Source: Enterovibrio coralii (GTDB taxonomy: Bacteria > Pseudomonadota > Gammaproteobacteria > Enterobacterales > Vibrionaceae). Taken from it: a DNA stretch of 64,000 bases. Of this stretch, positions 29,874 through 38,882 are shown in pieces. Numbering within the stretch: the stretch's first letter is position 1; each line of letters begins with the position of its first letter. The stretch is from assembly GCF_001559595.1 (NCBI RefSeq), contig NZ_LNTY01000039.1, forward strand, positions 1-64,000. The letters are read 5' to 3'. The notes under the pieces were generated by a model. It did no database searches, was not told the origin of the DNA, and saw only the letters and a program-made list of their open reading frames with translations. Made by a program: the position numbers and the translations under genes.

Positions 29874-31096
29874 TTAGAGTAAGTCGCAGGCTTTTTGTAT
29901 CGCAGCAATGCAGCGATCTATTTCTTCCTCTGTATTATACAAAGCAATTGAGACGCGCACACATCCGTTAATCGCCAGCGCATCCATTAAAGGGTGAGCG
30001 CAATGGTGTCCAGAGCGAACGGCGATACCTTGCTGATCGAGCAGTGTAGCAATGTCGGAGTGATGAACGCCTTCGACATCAAACGCAACCACGCTGGCGT
30101 GTGGCTGCAGACCGATAATGCGCAGGTCATCAATGTCTTTAATGCCGTCTACCAGTCGATGTTGAAGCGTGCTGATGTGCTTTTCGGCTTCAAGGCGATC
30201 AATCTCGTTGTACCAATTGATGCTTCCGCCAGAGCAATTGCGCCGGCAACGTTTGGTGTGCCTGCTTCGAATTTTGCTGGTGAAGCAGCAAAGTGTGTAC
30301 CGCTGAAGCTGACTTTTTCTACCATCTTTCCGCCGCCATGCCAAGGTGGCATTGCATCGAGAAGTGAAGGCTTGCCATAGAGCGCGCCAATGCCTGCGGG
30401 AGCAAAGAGTTTATGACCAGAGAATACGTAGAAATCAGCATCTAGCTCGGACAGGTTCACGGTCTCATGCACAACAGCTTGCGCACCATCAACCACTACT
30501 ACAGCACCGACGGAATGGGCTTTTTGGATTACGGCCTCAATCGGGTTTCGTGTGCCGGTCACATTGCTAACATGGCCAATAGCAACCAGTTTGGTTTTCT
30601 CGCTAAGCAGTGTTTCGAACACTGTGAGGTCTAGCGTACAAGTCGTCGGATCAACGGGCCACTTTACAATGGTGGCACCTGTCTGCTCGGCGACGATCTG
30701 CCAAGGTACGATATTGGCGTGATGTTCCATTTCACTGACGATGATCTCATCGCCCGCTTTCACGTTCTGTCTTGCATAGCTCTGTGCGATGAGATTCAGT
30801 GCTTCCGTTGCGCCGCGCGTCCAGACAATGCCTCTAACGGGTGCACCAAGAAAGTCAGCCACGGTTTTACGTGCTGCTTCGAAACGGTTTGTTGCAGCAG
30901 TTGTCAGTGCATGAGAGCCACGGTGCACATTCGCAGTGGCACCAGAGTAGTATTGGCTGATCGCGTCGATGACCTGCTTCGGCTTTTGAGAGGTAGCAGC
31001 ACTGTCGAGGTACACCAAAGGCTGCTGGCTCGCATGGTGGCTTAGTGAAGGAAACGCTTGGCGAATCGCTTCAATTTCAAAAGGACGCGTTGTCAT
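29874..31096 (-). CDS. csdA: Cysteine desulfurase CsdA (frameshifted near 30222)
   Basis: PLP enzyme that releases sulfur from cysteine to a persulfide. The N-terminal part shows YLDSAATSQKP, EMEHHANIVPWQ and the PLP-lysine segment SGHKLFAPAGIG. The C-terminal part carries the mobile-loop cysteine in RSGHHCAHPL. The frame breaks at about 30222; adding one base (GGC for GC on the plus strand) restores ALAEAINWYNEID and a 407-residue protein. ATG 31096 is preferred over the upstream TTG. Operon csdA-csdE. Confidence 0.93.
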
Positions 31097-31225
31097 TGTC
31101 GGCAAATCACTTAAAACAGAACGGAACAGGCAGGAATGATCGCTTTTCTGTCGAGTTAACTCAAGTGAAAGTCAGCGTATTGGCGCTTGGCAGGCGGATT
31201 CAGGTAGGATGGGGAATCAAAAGAT

Positions 31226-31402
31226 AAAAAAAAGCACCGAGTTTTCACTCAGTGCTACGACAAATCATTTGATAGATCGGATTCAAAATACAGCAAGTAT
31301 TAGGGTAGCAATCACTACCGGGTTCTGGCATTAGCCAAAAATATGCAAACACAACATCGCAACCACAAAGAGAGATTCGCAAAAATGCGGGCTTTGCGTT
31401 GC
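31226..31402 (-). ncRNA. gcvB: GcvB small RNA
   Basis: Hfq-dependent trans-acting sRNA that represses many amino-acid and peptide transport mRNAs. Its position matches E. coli: divergent from gcvA. The minus strand holds a TATAGT -10 (31409-31414); a G/U-rich R1-like seed with GATGTTGTGTTTGC (within 31345-31363); a GGTAG/CTACC hairpin like the E. coli one; and a final hairpin (GTAGCAC to GTGCT) followed by eight T, resembling the E. coli GcvB terminator. The 5' end is estimated; length is about 177 nt. Confidence 0.85.
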
Positions 31403-31489
31403 GAGCAAACTATAGGTTTTCTCTGGTGTCAGAACAATGGACATTTTATAATGTTTTGCATTAGAAAAACTTATCATTAAGGGTGAAGA

Positions 31490-32395
31490 ATGGCCCGTCG
31501 ATTACCTCCTCTAAATGCCCTGCGTGTGTTCGAAGCAGCCGCGCGCCACCTGAGTTTTACGCGTGCCGCGGAAGAGCTCTTTGTGACCCAAGCCGCGGTC
31601 AGTCATCAGATAAAAGCCTTAGAAGAATTTCTTGGTCTGAAACTATTCAGGCGCCGAAATCGCTCATTGCTTCTCACCGAAGAAGGGCAGGGTTATTTCC
31701 TCGATATCAAAGACATTTTGATTGCGTTGGCCGATGCCACCGACCGGGTGTTGGAGCGCGGTGCAAAAGGGGCATTGACCATCAGTTTACCGCCAAGTTT
31801 CGCTATTCAATGGTTGGTACCAAGATTGGCTGACTTCAACCAGCAACACCCTGAAATTGACGTGCGCATTAAAGCCGTGGATTTGGAAGACGGGTCATTG
31901 ACTGACGACGTGGACGTGGCGATTTATTACGGGCGAGGAAATTGGCCGGGATTGCGCTGTGACGAGCTTTACCCAGAATTCTTATTGCCCGTTTGTAGTC
32001 CTGCGACACTGAGCAGCGCCAAGCCTTTGAATTGTTTGGAAGATCTCAAGCACCACACCTTGTTACACGATCGCTCGCGCAAAGATTGGAAAGCCTACGC
32101 CAAACACTACCAGATTAGTGACATTAATCTTAACTATGGCCCGATTTTTAGTCATTCTGCCATGGTGTTGCAAGCGGCAGCCTTGGGGCAAGGCGTGGCA
32201 TTGAGCAACAATGTGCTTGCGCAACCGGAATTAGAATCTGGTCGTTTGGTATGTCCGTTTGATCACTTCTTAATGAGTAAGAACGCTTTTTATCTGGTCA
32301 GCCAGCAAAAGGATGCCGACTCTGGACGCATCAGTGCGTTTCGTGAGTGGGTGCTGGCCAAAGCCGCCGCAGAACAGGAGAGCATTTCTGCATGA
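31490..32395 (+). CDS. gcvA: Glycine-cleavage transcriptional regulator GcvA
   Basis: LysR regulator (301 residues) of the glycine cleavage genes and activator of gcvB. The N-terminus RRLPPLNALRVFEAAARH and the segment SFTRAAEELFVTQAAVSHQI are very close to GcvA. The effector domain begins near SLPPSFAIQWLVPRL. The gene is divergent from gcvB and its stop overlaps the start of the following hydrolase gene (ATGA). Intact. Confidence 0.93.
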   Translation: MARRLPPLNALRVFEAAARHLSFTRAAEELFVTQAAVSHQIKALEEFLGLKLFRRRNRSLLLTEEGQGYFLDIKDILIALADATDRVLERGAKGALTISLPPSFAIQWLVPRLADFNQQHPEIDVRIKAVDLEDGSLTDDVDVAIYYGRGNWPGLRCDELYPEFLLPVCSPATLSSAKPLNCLEDLKHHTLLHDRSRKDWKAYAKHYQISDINLNYGPIFSHSAMVLQAAALGQGVALSNNVLAQPELESGRLVCPFDHFLMSKNAFYLVSQQKDADSGRISAFREWVLAKAAAEQESISA

Positions 32396-33011
32396 ATCAC
32401 GTGTTAATTGATGGCCCAGAAGAGGCCGCATATACCTTCATTTTCGCCCACGGCGCAGGGGCGGGCATGGATCATGATTTTATGGATGATGTCGCCAAGC
32501 GTATTGCCGCGCAGGACATTCGTGTTGTGCGTTTCAACTTCCCGTATATGGTCAAGCGTGCAGAAGACGGTAAGAAACGTCCACCCGATCGCGCGCCAAA
32601 GCTGCTTGATGCGTTTAACGCTGTGATTGAGGAATATGCCAGTGAAAATACGGTCATCGGTGGTAAGTCCATGGGGGGACGGATGGCGAGTCATTTGTCT
32701 GACTCGAATAAGGTGAAAGGCATCGCGTGTCTTGGCTTTCCTTTCCACCCGCCAGGCAAACCAGAAAATGACAAAGGCGAACACCTGGCAACACTGGCAA
32801 TGCCAACCCTGATTTTACAAGGTGAACGAGATACATTTGGCAATCGTAGCGAGCTGGAAAACTATCCGCTTTCAGACAAGGTGGCACTGACGTTTATTCC
32901 TGATGGCGACCATAGTTTCAAGCACGAAAAGCCTCTGGCTATACAGAGGCCGACAATCGACAACTAGCAGCAGATAACATCGTGGCCTTTATCAAGCAGG
33001 TGTGCGCATGA
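32392..33011 (+). CDS. Alpha/beta-hydrolase family protein (frameshifted)
   Basis: Small predicted alpha/beta hydrolase (206 residues restored) of the TEX30/dienelactone-hydrolase-like group: FIFAHGAGAGMDHDFM near the start, the nucleophile elbow GGKSMGGRMAS, and the catalytic-acid and His region GERDTFG and DGDHSF. The frame breaks at about 32923 (CC read as C). Restored, the end reads FKPRKASGYTEADNRQL and stops at a TGA at 33009. The start overlaps the gcvA stop by 4 bp and the end overlaps the next ATG, so translation is likely coupled. Substrate unknown. Confidence 0.85.
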
Positions 33012-33382
33012 CAGGAAGAAAAATCGCAGCGGTAGGTTGCATGGTGGCGGGTGTTGCCGTCGCGCTTGGCGCCTTTGCCGCACATGGCCTTAAAGCGCAA
33101 CTGACGCCTTACGAGTTATCCATCGTTGAGAAAGGCGTGCAGTATCAATTTTGGCACGCCTTGGCACTTATTGGATTAGGGCTTTGGCAAGATGTCGCGC
33201 CTAAGCGTAGCCTTGTGGTGGCATCGTGCTTTATTGGCGTCGGCATTTTGTGTTTTAGCTGCAGTTTATATGGCTTGGCACTCACCGATTGGCGGTGGTT
33301 GTGGCCAATTACGCCACTTGGTGGCACCAGCTTTCTTATTGGCTGGGGTATCGCTGCATGGTCTTTGTGGCGCAAAGCTTGA
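33008..33382 (+). CDS. ygdD: DUF423 membrane protein YgdD
   Basis: Small integral membrane protein (124 residues, four hydrophobic segments) of the DUF423/YgdD family; function unknown. It contains the family pattern LGAFAAHGLK and a conserved histidine near YQFWHALAL. ATG 33008 overlaps the upstream hydrolase stop. The gcvA-ygdD-rlmM order is the same in E. coli. Confidence 0.87.
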   Translation: MTGRKIAAVGCMVAGVAVALGAFAAHGLKAQLTPYELSIVEKGVQYQFWHALALIGLGLWQDVAPKRSLVVASCFIGVGILCFSCSLYGLALTDWRWLWPITPLGGTSFLIGWGIAAWSLWRKA

Positions 33383-33443
33383 GTTGGAGGGGCTGCTTGA
33401 CGATAATGGCGCGTTATTTTTACCAGGGTAGAAAAGGCCTAGC

Positions 33444-34511
33444 GTGAACCAGATTTTATTGTATTGCCGCCAAGGCTTTGAAAAAGAGTGTGCGGGTGAA
33501 ATTCAGGACAAGGCAACGGAAGTCGAAGTGTATGGTTTTCCTCGCGTGGAGAAGAACACCGGCTACGTGCTGTTTGAGTGTTACCAGCAAGGCGATGCAG
33601 AAAAACTGCTTCAGAAGTTGCCGCTGACGTCTCTGATTTTTGCGCGTCAAATGATTGCAGTGGTTGATACCCTAAGCGATCTTGACCCGGGCGACCGCAT
33701 CTCGCCGATTCTGGCGTTGGGTGGTGAGTTGCCAAAATGTGGCGACGTGCGCGTGGAAACGCCGGACACAGCGCAAGCAAAAGAGCTGCTGAAATTCTGC
33801 CGTAAATTCACAGTGCCATTGCGTCAGGCTCTGCGTAAACGCGGCGTGTTGCTGGCAAAAGAAAATGCGAAGCAGCCTGTACTGCATGTTTGCTTTACCG
33901 CACCAGGTTGCTGCTTGGTGGGTTACTCACTGAGCAACAATAATTCGCCACACTACATGGGTATTCACCGTCTGAAGTTCCCACCAGAGGCACCAAGCCG
34001 TTCAACGCTGAAGCTGGAAGAAGCATTCCATGCTTTCATTCCACGTGAAGAGTGGGACGAGCGTTTGGCTCCGGGTATGTGGGCCGTTGACCTGGGCGCA
34101 TGTCCGGGCGGTTGGACGTATCAACTGGTTAAGCGTTCTATGTTCGTTCACTCGGTGGATAACGGCGCAATGGCTGAAAGCCTGATGGAAACTGGTCAGG
34201 TGAAACACCACGCGGTGGACGGCTTTAAGTTTGAGCCACCAAGAAAGAACGTGACTTGGTTGGTGTGTGACATGATCGAAAAACCGTATCGTGTTGCTCA
34301 GCTTATGGGTGAGTGGCTGATTGCCGGTTGGGCGAAAGAAACCATCTTCAACCTTAAGTTGCCAATGAACCGCCGTTATGAGCAGGTAAAAGATGATCTG
34401 CAGAACTTGAAGAAGTTCTTGATCGAAAATGGCATTCGCTTTGAGATGCAAGCGAAACACCTCTATCACGACCGTGAAGAAGTGACTGTTCACATTCGCG
34501 TGATCAAATAA
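33444..34511 (+). CDS. rlmM: 23S rRNA 2'-O-methyltransferase RlmM
   Basis: Methylates the ribose of C2498 in 23S rRNA using S-adenosylmethionine. 355 residues: an N-terminal THUMP-containing region and a C-terminal Rossmann methyltransferase with the SAM motif [17 protein letters not shown] start. Followed by a strong terminator shared with xni. Intact. Confidence 0.94.
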   Translation: MNQILLYCRQGFEKECAGEIQDKATEVEVYGFPRVEKNTGYVLFECYQQGDAEKLLQKLPLTSLIFARQMIAVVDTLSDLDPGDRISPILALGGELPKCGDVRVETPDTAQAKELLKFCRKFTVPLRQALRKRGVLLAKENAKQPVLHVCFTAPGCCLVGYSLSNNNSPHYMGIHRLKFPPEAPSRSTLKLEEAFHAFIPREEWDERLAPGMWAVDLGACPGGWTYQLVKRSMFVHSVDNGAMAESLMETGQVKHHAVDGFKFEPPRKNVTWLVCDMIEKPYRVAQLMGEWLIAGWAKETIFNLKLPMNRRYEQVKDDLQNLKKFLIENGIRFEMQAKHLYHDREEVTVHIRVIK

Positions 34512-34512
34512 G

Positions 34513-34541
34513 AAAAAGGCAGCTTAGGCTGCCTTTTTTCA
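34513..34541. terminator. Bidirectional terminator rlmM / xni
   Basis: Stem AAAAAGGCAGC / GCTGCCTTTTT around a TTAG loop between convergent genes. Confidence 0.88.
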
Positions 34542-34569
34542 TTTCTGTGCCCTGTTATTTACCAGTTAG

Positions 34570-35342
34570 CTAAGCACTTGGGTTGAAGCGGATATCCTGC
34601 AAGTTGAACCCAAGCGTAATGTCGGTTTTGAGTGTCGCAACCTGCTTGCAGCGAAGGGCTAACGCTTCGTTGCCATCAAGCTTTTTGTGCCATTTGGGCT
34701 CAACGTCATCGGCGGCAAACAACTGCTCCAAGGTGCCATAACGTTGCAGTAAGGTGGATGCGGTTTTAGGGCCAATGCCTGGCACGCCCGAAACACCGCT
34801 TGAGCTTATCCCCACCAAGCCCCAGTAATCGGTAAGCTGAGAGGCAAGCACGGAAAACTCTTTCTCGATAAATGGCGTATCCAGCCAGCGCTGCTGGAAA
34901 TAATCGCGAATACGGATGGTAGGGTGCAGCAGTTGGCAATAGCCTTGTCCGTTGAGATGATGGTCACTTGCCCATTGTGACTCGCTATTTTCATCGCAAG
35001 CGTTGCAATCATATCGTCTGCTTCATCGCCAGAGGACAGCAGTGAGTCAATGCCCATGTCCCAAAACGCATCCTGAATTTTATCCAGTCCTTGCTGAAGA
35101 GCTTCAGGCATTGGCTTTCTGCCTTGCTTGTATTCAGGTACCAATTCTGCGCGCCATCCTCTGTCTTGCTCGGCATGATCGAACACGGCAACCATGTGAG
35201 AGGGTTCGGCCTCTTTGATGATTTTGTTCAGAGCACGGCAGCAAACTTGCGCTGCACCTGCAATGTCGTCCGGGTTCGGTTGCGCGGCATGGACGCGACG
35301 GATGAGGTTCATGGCATCAATGATGACAAGATGAATTGACAT
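34570..35342 (-). CDS. xni: Flap endonuclease Xni (frameshifted near 34944)
   Basis: ExoIX/Xni, a flap endonuclease of the 5'-nuclease superfamily (about 257 residues). The N-terminus shows LVIIDAMNLIRRVHA, VFDHAE and the metal-site run SSGDEADDMIATLA. The C-terminal part has the helix-hairpin-helix GVPGIGPKTAS. One base is missing at about 34944 (CCC read as CC on the plus strand). Adding it restores STDKGYCQLLHP and RDYFQQRWLD. Convergent with rlmM. Confidence 0.9.
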
Positions 35343-35412
35343 GGATTACCCAAAAAGAATGGCTGATACGGCCATTCTAATTTGTTGGAAGATAAATGAA
35401 AGGAGGTTTTCG

Positions 35413-36783
35413 CTATCGGCCGCCTGAGCCTTGAACGATCTCGTAGCATGGCACGTAAGCCGTACCGGGCAGTTTCATGCGCTGTTGTTCGACAAAACCA
35501 CGCAGGAGCTTGTCCATTTTCTTCATCAGTACGGCGTCGCCGTTGATTTTAAATGGTCCATGACGCTCAATTTCGCGAATACCTTCTTCTTTCACGTTAC
35601 CCGCAACGATGCCCGAGAAGGCTTGGCGAAGCGCGGATGCCAAAAGCTCTGGTCGTTGGTTCATGTGCAGATCAAGGTTTGCCATGTTCTCGTGGGTTGG
35701 CTCAAACGGCAGCTGGAATTCAGGTGCAATTTTGAGTGACCAGTTGAACGAGTAAGCATCACCGGTTGATTGACGGTGTTCTTTTACGGCAGGCATGCCT
35801 TGCTTAATGATGCGCGCCACCTTGGCAGGATCATCAACAACGATTTCATAATACTTGGTGGCTTCTTCGCCGAGCACGTCACGGATGAACTCGTCGATGA
35901 CGCGGAAGTAGTTGGCACTTTCTTTTGGCCCTGTTAGCACCACTGGCATCGGCTGATCTGCATTGTCTGGATGCATCAAGATACCGAGCAAGTAAAGCAG
36001 CTCTTCGGCCGTACCTGCACCACCTGGGAAGATGATGATGGCATGGCCCATGCGGACAAAGGCTTCCAAGCGTTTTTCAATATCCGGCATGATCACCAGT
36101 TCATTGACGATAGGGTTTGGTGGCTCAGCCGCGATGATGGATGGCTCAGTCAGACCCAAGAATCGTCCACCTTTCACACGCTGTTTCGCATGACCAATGG
36201 CCGCCCCTTTCATAGGGCCTTCCATCGCACCGGGTCCACAGCCTGTGCAGACGTTTAGCTCTCGAAGCCCCAATTCATTACCGACTTCACGGGTGTATTG
36301 GTATTCGATGGCATTGATAGAGTGACCGCCCCAACACACCACCAAGTTCGGATCTTTGCCTGGCACCAACGCTTTTGCGTTACGCAAGATATCAAATATC
36401 AGGTTGGTGATATGGCTGGAGTTGGTCAGGTTGAACACTTTGGCGTGCTCAAGCTGAACGTTCACGTGAATGATGTCACGCAACACGGAAAACATGTGCT
36501 CTTGAATACCACGGATAATTCGCCCATCCACAAAGGCATGCTCTGGCGGGTTGATCAGTTCAAGCTTCACACCACGCTCTCGGCGCATAACGCGGATATC
36601 GAACGATTTGTATTGCTCTAAAAGCTCCTTGGAGCTGTCCGTGTGACTGCCAGAATTGAGAACGGCGAGCGAGCAGTTGCGATACAAGCGGTACAGGTCG
36701 CTTTTCGCTGTGTCTTTGAGTCTGTCGACTTCCAGTTGAGAGAGAAGATCCATGGCCCCGACTGGGCTGATGTGCGTGATCAT
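35413..36783 (-). CDS. ppnN: Nucleotide 5'-monophosphate nucleosidase PpnN
   Basis: LOG-family enzyme (YgdH, 456 residues) that hydrolyses purine and pyrimidine nucleoside monophosphates to base and ribose-5-phosphate. In E. coli it is stimulated by (p)ppGpp. The family motif [11 protein letters not shown] and the [15 protein letters not shown] loop are present. ATG 36783 follows a perfect AGGAGGT site; the upstream extension to 36810 is unlikely. Intact, single-gene unit. Confidence 0.93.
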   Translation of the reverse strand: MITHISPVGAMDLLSQLEVDRLKDTAKSDLYRLYRNCSLAVLNSGSHTDSSKELLEQYKSFDIRVMRRERGVKLELINPPEHAFVDGRIIRGIQEHMFSVLRDIIHVNVQLEHAKVFNLTNSSHITNLIFDILRNAKALVPGKDPNLVVCWGGHSINAIEYQYTREVGNELGLRELNVCTGCGPGAMEGPMKGAAIGHAKQRVKGGRFLGLTEPSIIAAEPPNPIVNELVIMPDIEKRLEAFVRMGHAIIIFPGGAGTAEELLYLLGILMHPDNADQPMPVVLTGPKESANYFRVIDEFIRDVLGEEATKYYEIVVDDPAKVARIIKQGMPAVKEHRQSTGDAYSFNWSLKIAPEFQLPFEPTHENMANLDLHMNQRPELLASALRQAFSGIVAGNVKEEGIREIERHGPFKINGDAVLMKKMDKLLRGFVEQQRMKLPGTAYVPCYEIVQGSGGR

Positions 36784-37043
36784 AGTCACCTCCTGTGCAG
36801 AGAAACACACTTTGGAAAGAGAGAGGCGTTCTTAGGACACCATTTCGTTTATCGTTTCGTTGTTAGTAATGGCTGGGGGCATCCCCAAAAAAATCAGTGT
36901 GTTAATTAAACATACACATAGATATAGGGTTTAGCCAGTTCTGGGTCACAAAAGAGAATGCTGTAAGGTAAACGACACGTGAAACAGGTGATAGGTCACA
37001 GACCTGGACCAAACTCACAGCAGTGAGTCTGGGAGGGAAGGGG

Positions 37044-38603
37044 TTATTGCGCCCAGACCAGCTTGTTACGGCCGTTATGCTTGGCGTTGTAGAGGGCGTT
37101 GTCAGCGCGTTCAAGCACATCGACGATGTTGTCTTTGTCCATGAACATGCTGGCACCGATGGACACGGTCACGGTAAGACGTTTGTTTTTAAACTTAAAC
37201 GGCAAACGCGCCACGGTTTCACGAATACTATCGAGAATGTCCGTGCGGGTGGTTTCGTCAGCATCGGGTAACAGCACCACAAACTCCTCTCCGCCAAAAC
37301 GGGCGATAAAGTCTGTATCACGCAGGCATTGGTGAATGGTACGCGCGACAACTTTTAGCACTTTGTCACCCACCAAATGACCGTACTGGTCGTTGACCGA
37401 CTTAAAGTGGTCAATGTCGATCATTGCCAGACAGAACTGAGATTGATAGCGCAGCCAACAGCGGTATTCATGCTCTAAGCGATCGTCAAGTGCTGCACGG
37501 TTGTAAACCTTGGTCAACGGGTCGAGCAAGAGTTTCCGTTCTTGGTCGCCCAAACGACGGCGGTAATCCATGGTTTGGGTGTACAGGGCCTCGAGTTTTT
37601 GCTCGTTGTGCTGAAGCTGCTCCAGCAACTGCTGCTCTCTTTCTTCCAGCTCTTTATTTCTTGCCACGATTGATGCGAGGTTGTCCGTCACTTTATTTAG
37701 GCTTGGACGCAATTCTTCCAAAGAAGAAGCCTCGTTGAGGTGAATTTGCATTTCATCGACCGAAAGAGAAAGCTCTTCATTCAGTGATGTGCGCTGATCG
37801 GTAAGGCTTTGCGTGGCATCGATTGAGCGGCCGTTATGGCGTTGCAAAACCGACAAGTCTTCGTTGAGCTGGTTTAAGAAGCTTTGTGAGGCCTTGCGCT
37901 CGTTACGTGTGCCTTCGAGGATCAGTTGGACAGATTCAAGCGTCAGCTCAAGCAAGGTTTGTGCGTCAGGCGACAGCAAGAGGCGATTGCGGATGTCGAG
38001 CAGGCGATCGCCCACTTCTCCATCAAAGTCCAGTTCAGTAACCAGATGCTGCAACTCACTCGCGAGCTGGTTAATACGGTCTATGTTGAGCAGCTCTTTG
38101 GCTGTCAGTCCGTTCGCGGGCAAGGAGAGAAGCTTTAGGGCGCGTTCATACAGCTGAAGCAGCGCGACGATTTTCTCTGTGTTGCCGTGCGACTCAGTCG
38201 TAGGACGTTGGATTAGGTTGCGTAAATCGCGTTTTAGCTGTGCCGGCAAACCGGGCAAACACTTTAAGGTTTCCCCGCTTTGCTGAAACTGGTTTTCTAG
38301 TGCGTCTTTCGCTTTTTCTTGCGCATGCGTGTGCTTGTTGACCATTCGCTCTACCAAAGCCAGTTGAGGAATTAATCTCCCCACATCTTCCTGTGCTTCA
38401 AGATCGCGTTGAATCTGAGAAAGCTTTTGGTTGATGAGAGGGTCATCTTGCGCTTGTGATGCAGCGATAAGACGTGAAATTAGCCTTTTCAGGATCGTCG
38501 CTTCACGCCGTGATTTAAGTGCCAAATCACGGGCGACCAGCTGAGAATGCTGCAACTTTTCTGTCAGTGTGATGACATCTTCATCTGATGAGAAGTTGGA
38601 CAT
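37044..38603 (-). CDS. Diguanylate cyclase, long coiled-coil sensor
   Basis: c-di-GMP synthase (519 residues). No transmembrane segment: a long helical/coiled-coil N-terminal half (about 1-350, with repeated leucine/glutamine heptads) precedes a GGDEF domain (about 355-519). The active-site loop is RFGGEEF, and an RxxD inhibitory site (RDTD) lies five residues before it, so product inhibition is expected. The first GGDEF strand reads DPLTKVYNRAAL. Cytosolic; input signal unknown. Its neighbour in the same direction is a TPR protein with a degenerate GGDEF-like end. Confidence 0.93.
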   Translation of the reverse strand: MSNFSSDEDVITLTEKLQHSQLVARDLALKSRREATILKRLISRLIAASQAQDDPLINQKLSQIQRDLEAQEDVGRLIPQLALVERMVNKHTHAQEKAKDALENQFQQSGETLKCLPGLPAQLKRDLRNLIQRPTTESHGNTEKIVALLQLYERALKLLSLPANGLTAKELLNIDRINQLASELQHLVTELDFDGEVGDRLLDIRNRLLLSPDAQTLLELTLESVQLILEGTRNERKASQSFLNQLNEDLSVLQRHNGRSIDATQSLTDQRTSLNEELSLSVDEMQIHLNEASSLEELRPSLNKVTDNLASIVARNKELEEREQQLLEQLQHNEQKLEALYTQTMDYRRRLGDQERKLLLDPLTKVYNRAALDDRLEHEYRCWLRYQSQFCLAMIDIDHFKSVNDQYGHLVGDKVLKVVARTIHQCLRDTDFIARFGGEEFVVLLPDADETTRTDILDSIRETVARLPFKFKNKRLTVTVSIGASMFMDKDNIVDVLERADNALYNAKHNGRNKLVWAQ

Positions 38604-38882
38604 AAAACGCGACTACATCTCCAAGCCCATCAGTGAAAAAACGCACTGAAAATAAGGGCTGCTAATTCCAAACGCTAAGGCGCAGCGTCTAGCTATAACG
38701 GTTAACTACTAGGGTTATCAATAAATTGGCGTCAGTTTTTATCAGATTCGTGAACCGTCTGCCAGTTAATTCCACCGGTTGCCGAAGTTTTAACCTTTAT
38801 CAATCCAGAGCTAATGCCATCAAGCATGCCTGACGAACATTGGTATCGGCGAAACAAGCAGCAGGTGTGGATTCGATAGCAC

